From NCBI GenBank assembly GCA_036501085.1, contig DASYAZ010000175.1:1-8946 (forward strand): a DNA stretch of 8,946 nt, in the 5' to 3' direction. Within the stretch, counting starts at the first letter, position 1. Every line of letters begins with the position of its first letter. Positions 7,287 through 8,946 of this stretch are shown here, piece by piece. The position numbers were made by a program, and so were the translations under genes. The notes under the pieces are model-generated. The model saw only the letters and a program-made list of their open reading frames with translations. It did no database searches and was not told the DNA's origin. This DNA comes from GCA-003244245 sp036501085. Its GTDB lineage: Bacteria; Actinomycetota; Actinomycetes; Mycobacteriales; Pseudonocardiaceae.

Positions 7287-8131
7287 GATAGGGCGGGCGT
7301 GGGGTCGGCGCCTGCGTCGGTTATCGCTTGGCCTGCCACCTGGCGGAATTCGCGGTACACGCTAGCCACCGTGTCGGGGTCGGTGGTGTCGAGCAGCGCG
7401 TGGGTGAACTGGGTGATCGGCCAGATCAGCAGTACCCCGTGGCGGGCGAAGTACAGGCCGACCCGGCGGATGCGGTAGCGGTCGGGGCCATCCAGCCAGG
7501 TGTAGGCCAGCAGCTGGTGGAGCCAACTAGCGGTGCGGGTCTGGTTGCGGGCGTGGGCGACGGTTTTGACGTCGATGAGGGTGTCTCCGACCAGGAGGTC
7601 ACCGTCGGCCCAGTGCGCGACGAACACCGGTCCCGCCAGCCCGAGTGGTTGTCCGGGTGGCGGGTCGCCGGCGAGGGCGCGTAGTTGGATGAGTGCTCCG
7701 CTGGTGTGGGCGCGGGTAGCCAGGGCGAGTAGCTCGGTCACGACGTGGTCCGGGGCCAGCGCGAGTAGGTCGGTGACATCGTCAGTGGTGTAGTCCAGGT
7801 CGAGCCGCCCGGAGCGGTAGGCCGATTCCCACTCGTTGAGGACCCAGCACGCGCGGGCCAGGGTGGTTTCCACCGCGAGGCTCGCGCCGAGCCGGCCGGG
7901 TGGTGCGTGGCGGGCGAGGTAGTCACACATCCTCCCGACGAACTCAGCGACCACACCAGTCGCCTCATACCCGGCCGGTGTGGCGGGGGTGGGGCCGACG
8001 TCGCACCAGCCGGCGCGGGTGGGGCGCCAATCGCAGGCCCGGGCGCGTTGGTGCTCGGCGAGTTTGATGTGGCTGGGGAAACGCGCGGCGGCGAGGTGGA
8101 TGTCCGGGAAGTCGGCCAACTCGGCGGTCAC
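7277..8131 (-). CDS. PD-(D/E)XK nuclease-like protein, apparently missing its N terminus
   Basis: From GTG at 8131 it has 284 residues. Seen: a helical region 56-150 and then GPVFVAHWADGDLLVG (167-182), LIDVKT (185-190) and WLHQLLAYTWL (203-213), followed by YRIRRVGLYFARHGVLLIWP. The order D178 ... D187-x-K189 ... Q206-xxx-Y210 is that of the RecB/Cas4 branch of the PD-(D/E)XK superfamily, so metal-dependent nuclease activity is possible, though related actinobacterial proteins are uncharacterised. Good protein character extends about 25 codons upstream of 8131 in frame (GWWHGPERRAYYALYG) with no start codon, and then stops near an integrase remnant. This suggests that the true 5' end was removed by rearrangement. 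A weak GTG start may or may not rescue expression. Confidence 0.6.
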   Translation of the reverse strand: MTAELADFPDIHLAAARFPSHIKLAEHQRARACDWRPTRAGWCDVGPTPATPAGYEATGVVAEFVGRMCDYLARHAPPGRLGASLAVETTLARACWVLNEWESAYRSGRLDLDYTTDDVTDLLALAPDHVVTELLALATRAHTSGALIQLRALAGDPPPGQPLGLAGPVFVAHWADGDLLVGDTLIDVKTVAHARNQTRTASWLHQLLAYTWLDGPDRYRIRRVGLYFARHGVLLIWPITQFTHALLDTTDPDTVASVYREFRQVAGQAITDAGADPTPALSTR

Positions 8132-8224
8132 GGTCCCGTAGAGCGCGTAGTAGGCCCTCCGCTCGGGTCCGTGCCACCAGCCGCAAAGTAACCGTTTGTG
8201 AAGGGTGCCTCGCTGATCGTCTCT

Positions 8225-8239
8225 GTTCGCATAGCGAAC
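8225..8239. promoter_or_regulatory. Perfect-arm palindrome between integrase remnant and nuclease-like gene
   Basis: GTTCGC ATA GCGAAC, 6-bp arms with a 3-bp centre, seven bases after the integrase stop. The form resembles an operator for a dimeric regulator (IclR-type sites look like this) or a recombination core; neither is shown. Confidence 0.4.
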
Positions 8240-8246
8240 GGGCAGC

Positions 8247-8508
8247 TCAGCGGTTGCGGCGACGGTTGTGGTTGTCGTGTTCGGCGGTGATGCGTGCGGA
8301 GGTTTCCTCACCGAGACGCACGTAATGTCCGAGGGTGGCCAGGTGCTTGTGGCGAGACTTGGCCTGCAGTTCCAGTGCGCGTGGAGGCCTGCTTGAACAG
8401 GTACTCGGCGCGTTGATAGGACAGGCGCCCTCGACCGGTTACGGGGTCGAGGTCTGCCAGGGCGCGAGCGCCGGCGCCGGTTTCGGGCGTCTTTCCGGCG
8501 GATGTGAA
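8247..8508 (-). pseudogene. Tyrosine recombinase (phage/ICE integrase) 3' remnant with internal deletion and frameshift
   Basis: Two frames each carry part of the C-terminal catalytic domain. The first (about 8508-8387) reads ARALADLDPVTGRGRLSYQR then AEYLFKQAS, the segment that normally precedes the HxxR box. The second (about 8376-8247, TGA) reads LQAKSRHKHLATLGHYVRLG then EETSARITAEHDNHNRRRNR, which holds the last catalytic region with the nucleophilic Tyr (HYVRLGEET). Between them about 30 residues are missing, including the expected LHQLRHSxLTHLAExG block with its catalytic Arg. With the N-terminal two thirds also absent, the protein is dead. The family call rests on recognised block order. 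It abuts the intron fragment on one side and the nuclease-like gene on the other. Confidence 0.75.
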
Positions 8509-8514
8509 CTTCCA

Positions 8515-8730
8515 TCTTCTGGAGATTGGGATTCAGGCAATCCAGCTTTCGCCGTGTCACGCGGGTCCCCCAGAGCACCGTCCCTGACGCCTGGACCCGG
8601 TCTCTGGTTCGCTGGCATGCTCTTGTCCCCTCTAGCCTTTCGGCATCGGGTAAGCCATCAGACCCAGGAACCTCCCTCCGAGTTCCTCCCGGCTCAAGCC
8701 GGGGATACAACCATGCGCCTCGTGGCGCAC
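8515..8730 (-). mobile_element. 5' fragment of a putative group II intron (domain I) inserted in the IS481 transposase
   Basis: On the minus strand the transposase reading breaks at 8731/8730, and the next bases are GTGCG, the group II intron 5' consensus. The following RNA would be highly structured: GTGCGCC-ACGA-GGCGCAT (8730-8713), CCCGGC-TTGA-GCCGGG (8703-8688), AGGAAC/GTTCCT (8687-8666) and a GNRA hairpin GCC-GAAA-GGC (8644-8635). TGCCAGCG at 8617-8610 is a perfect 8-nt complement of the last exon bases CGCTGGCA (8738-8731), as expected for EBS1-IBS1 pairing. No reverse transcriptase, domain V or 3' end is present; the sequence gives way to the integrase remnant near 8510. The left limit is approximate. 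Confidence 0.55.
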
Positions 8731-8946
8731 TGCCAGCGTTCGATCTTGCCGGTCGTGGTCGGTGACCTGGGCTTGGTCAGTCGAGCGGTGATGCCGTTCT
8801 CTCGGCAGACCCGCTCGAACAACACCTCCGCGGGGCGGGGCTTGGTGAAGCGACCGGTGAACTGTTTGCCGTTGTCGGTGAGCACTTCAGACGGGACGCC
8901 GTAGGCGGCCATCGCGGCGGTGAACGCCTCGCACACCGCCCTGCCG
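8731..8946 (-). pseudogene. IS481-family transposase, interrupted inside the DDE domain (5' part outside window)
   Basis: The visible frame reads GRAVCEAFTAAMAAYGVPSE, then VLTDNGKQFTGRF, ERVCRENGITARLTKPRSPT and TTGKIERW. These are the rve/DDE integrase core of IS481 transposases, with the second catalytic Asp in LTDNG and the catalytic Glu in KIERW; the first Asp lies off the window. Family members continue with HQTLR and about 60-100 more residues. Here the frame leaves homology right after TGG CA, within what should be the His codon, at the putative intron junction. No terminal inverted repeat is visible. The element is inactive unless the intron once spliced. Confidence 0.8.

Noticed and set aside
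8132..8710. In-frame N-terminal extension of the nuclease-like gene
   Set aside because: The first 150 codons run through the intron fragment and integrase remnant in a frame matching neither; the sequence is Arg/Pro-rich and without domain character.

Overview
The window is high-GC throughout, uses GTG starts and SD-poor leaders, and carries a GAF-ANTAR regulator, a DUF5313-type membrane protein, a TetR/Hsp20 pair and actinobacterial-style integrase and IS481 remains. This points to an actinobacterium, plausibly of the Pseudonocardiales/Mycobacteriales type. The genus is inferred, not shown.

Left part (1-2400), minus strand. A two-gene unit runs leftwards: an unrecognised 224-aa protein ending in a Ser/Thr-Asp dipeptide repeat, then an XRE helix-turn-helix protein fused to an ImmA/IrrE zinc peptidase, which leaves the window at base 1. 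The two genes probably overlap by a GTGA, and the first looks leaderless. Upstream lies a stand-alone SLOG-like nucleotide-sensor protein. The pair resembles regulator/peptidase modules of toxin-antitoxin or mobile-element immunity loci, but its function is not known.

Middle (2400-6150). About 600 bp without a convincing gene ends at a strong 14-bp terminator hairpin. Then comes a GAF-ANTAR protein (minus) with a degraded ANTAR half. A tetR gene (minus) and an hsp20 gene (plus) are divergent, with face-to-face promoters whose -10 boxes overlap. GTGAAC-type elements recur there at exact 21-bp intervals, and the best palindrome fills the hsp20 -35/-10 spacer. This suggests TetR represses both genes. 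A two-helix DUF5313-type membrane protein follows.

Right part (6150-8946). A plus-strand gene of unknown function is split by a one-base frameshift at a G4 run. Facing it is a minus-strand PD-(D/E)XK nuclease-like protein that has apparently lost its N terminus. Upstream of that, reading leftwards from the window edge, is a stack of broken mobile DNA: an IS481 transposase cut inside its DDE domain, the 5' part of what looks like a group II intron with a perfect 8-nt match to the exon next to it, and the 3' part of a tyrosine integrase that has lost its catalytic HxxR box and changes frame. The right end is therefore a decayed element border; the left and middle genes look intact.
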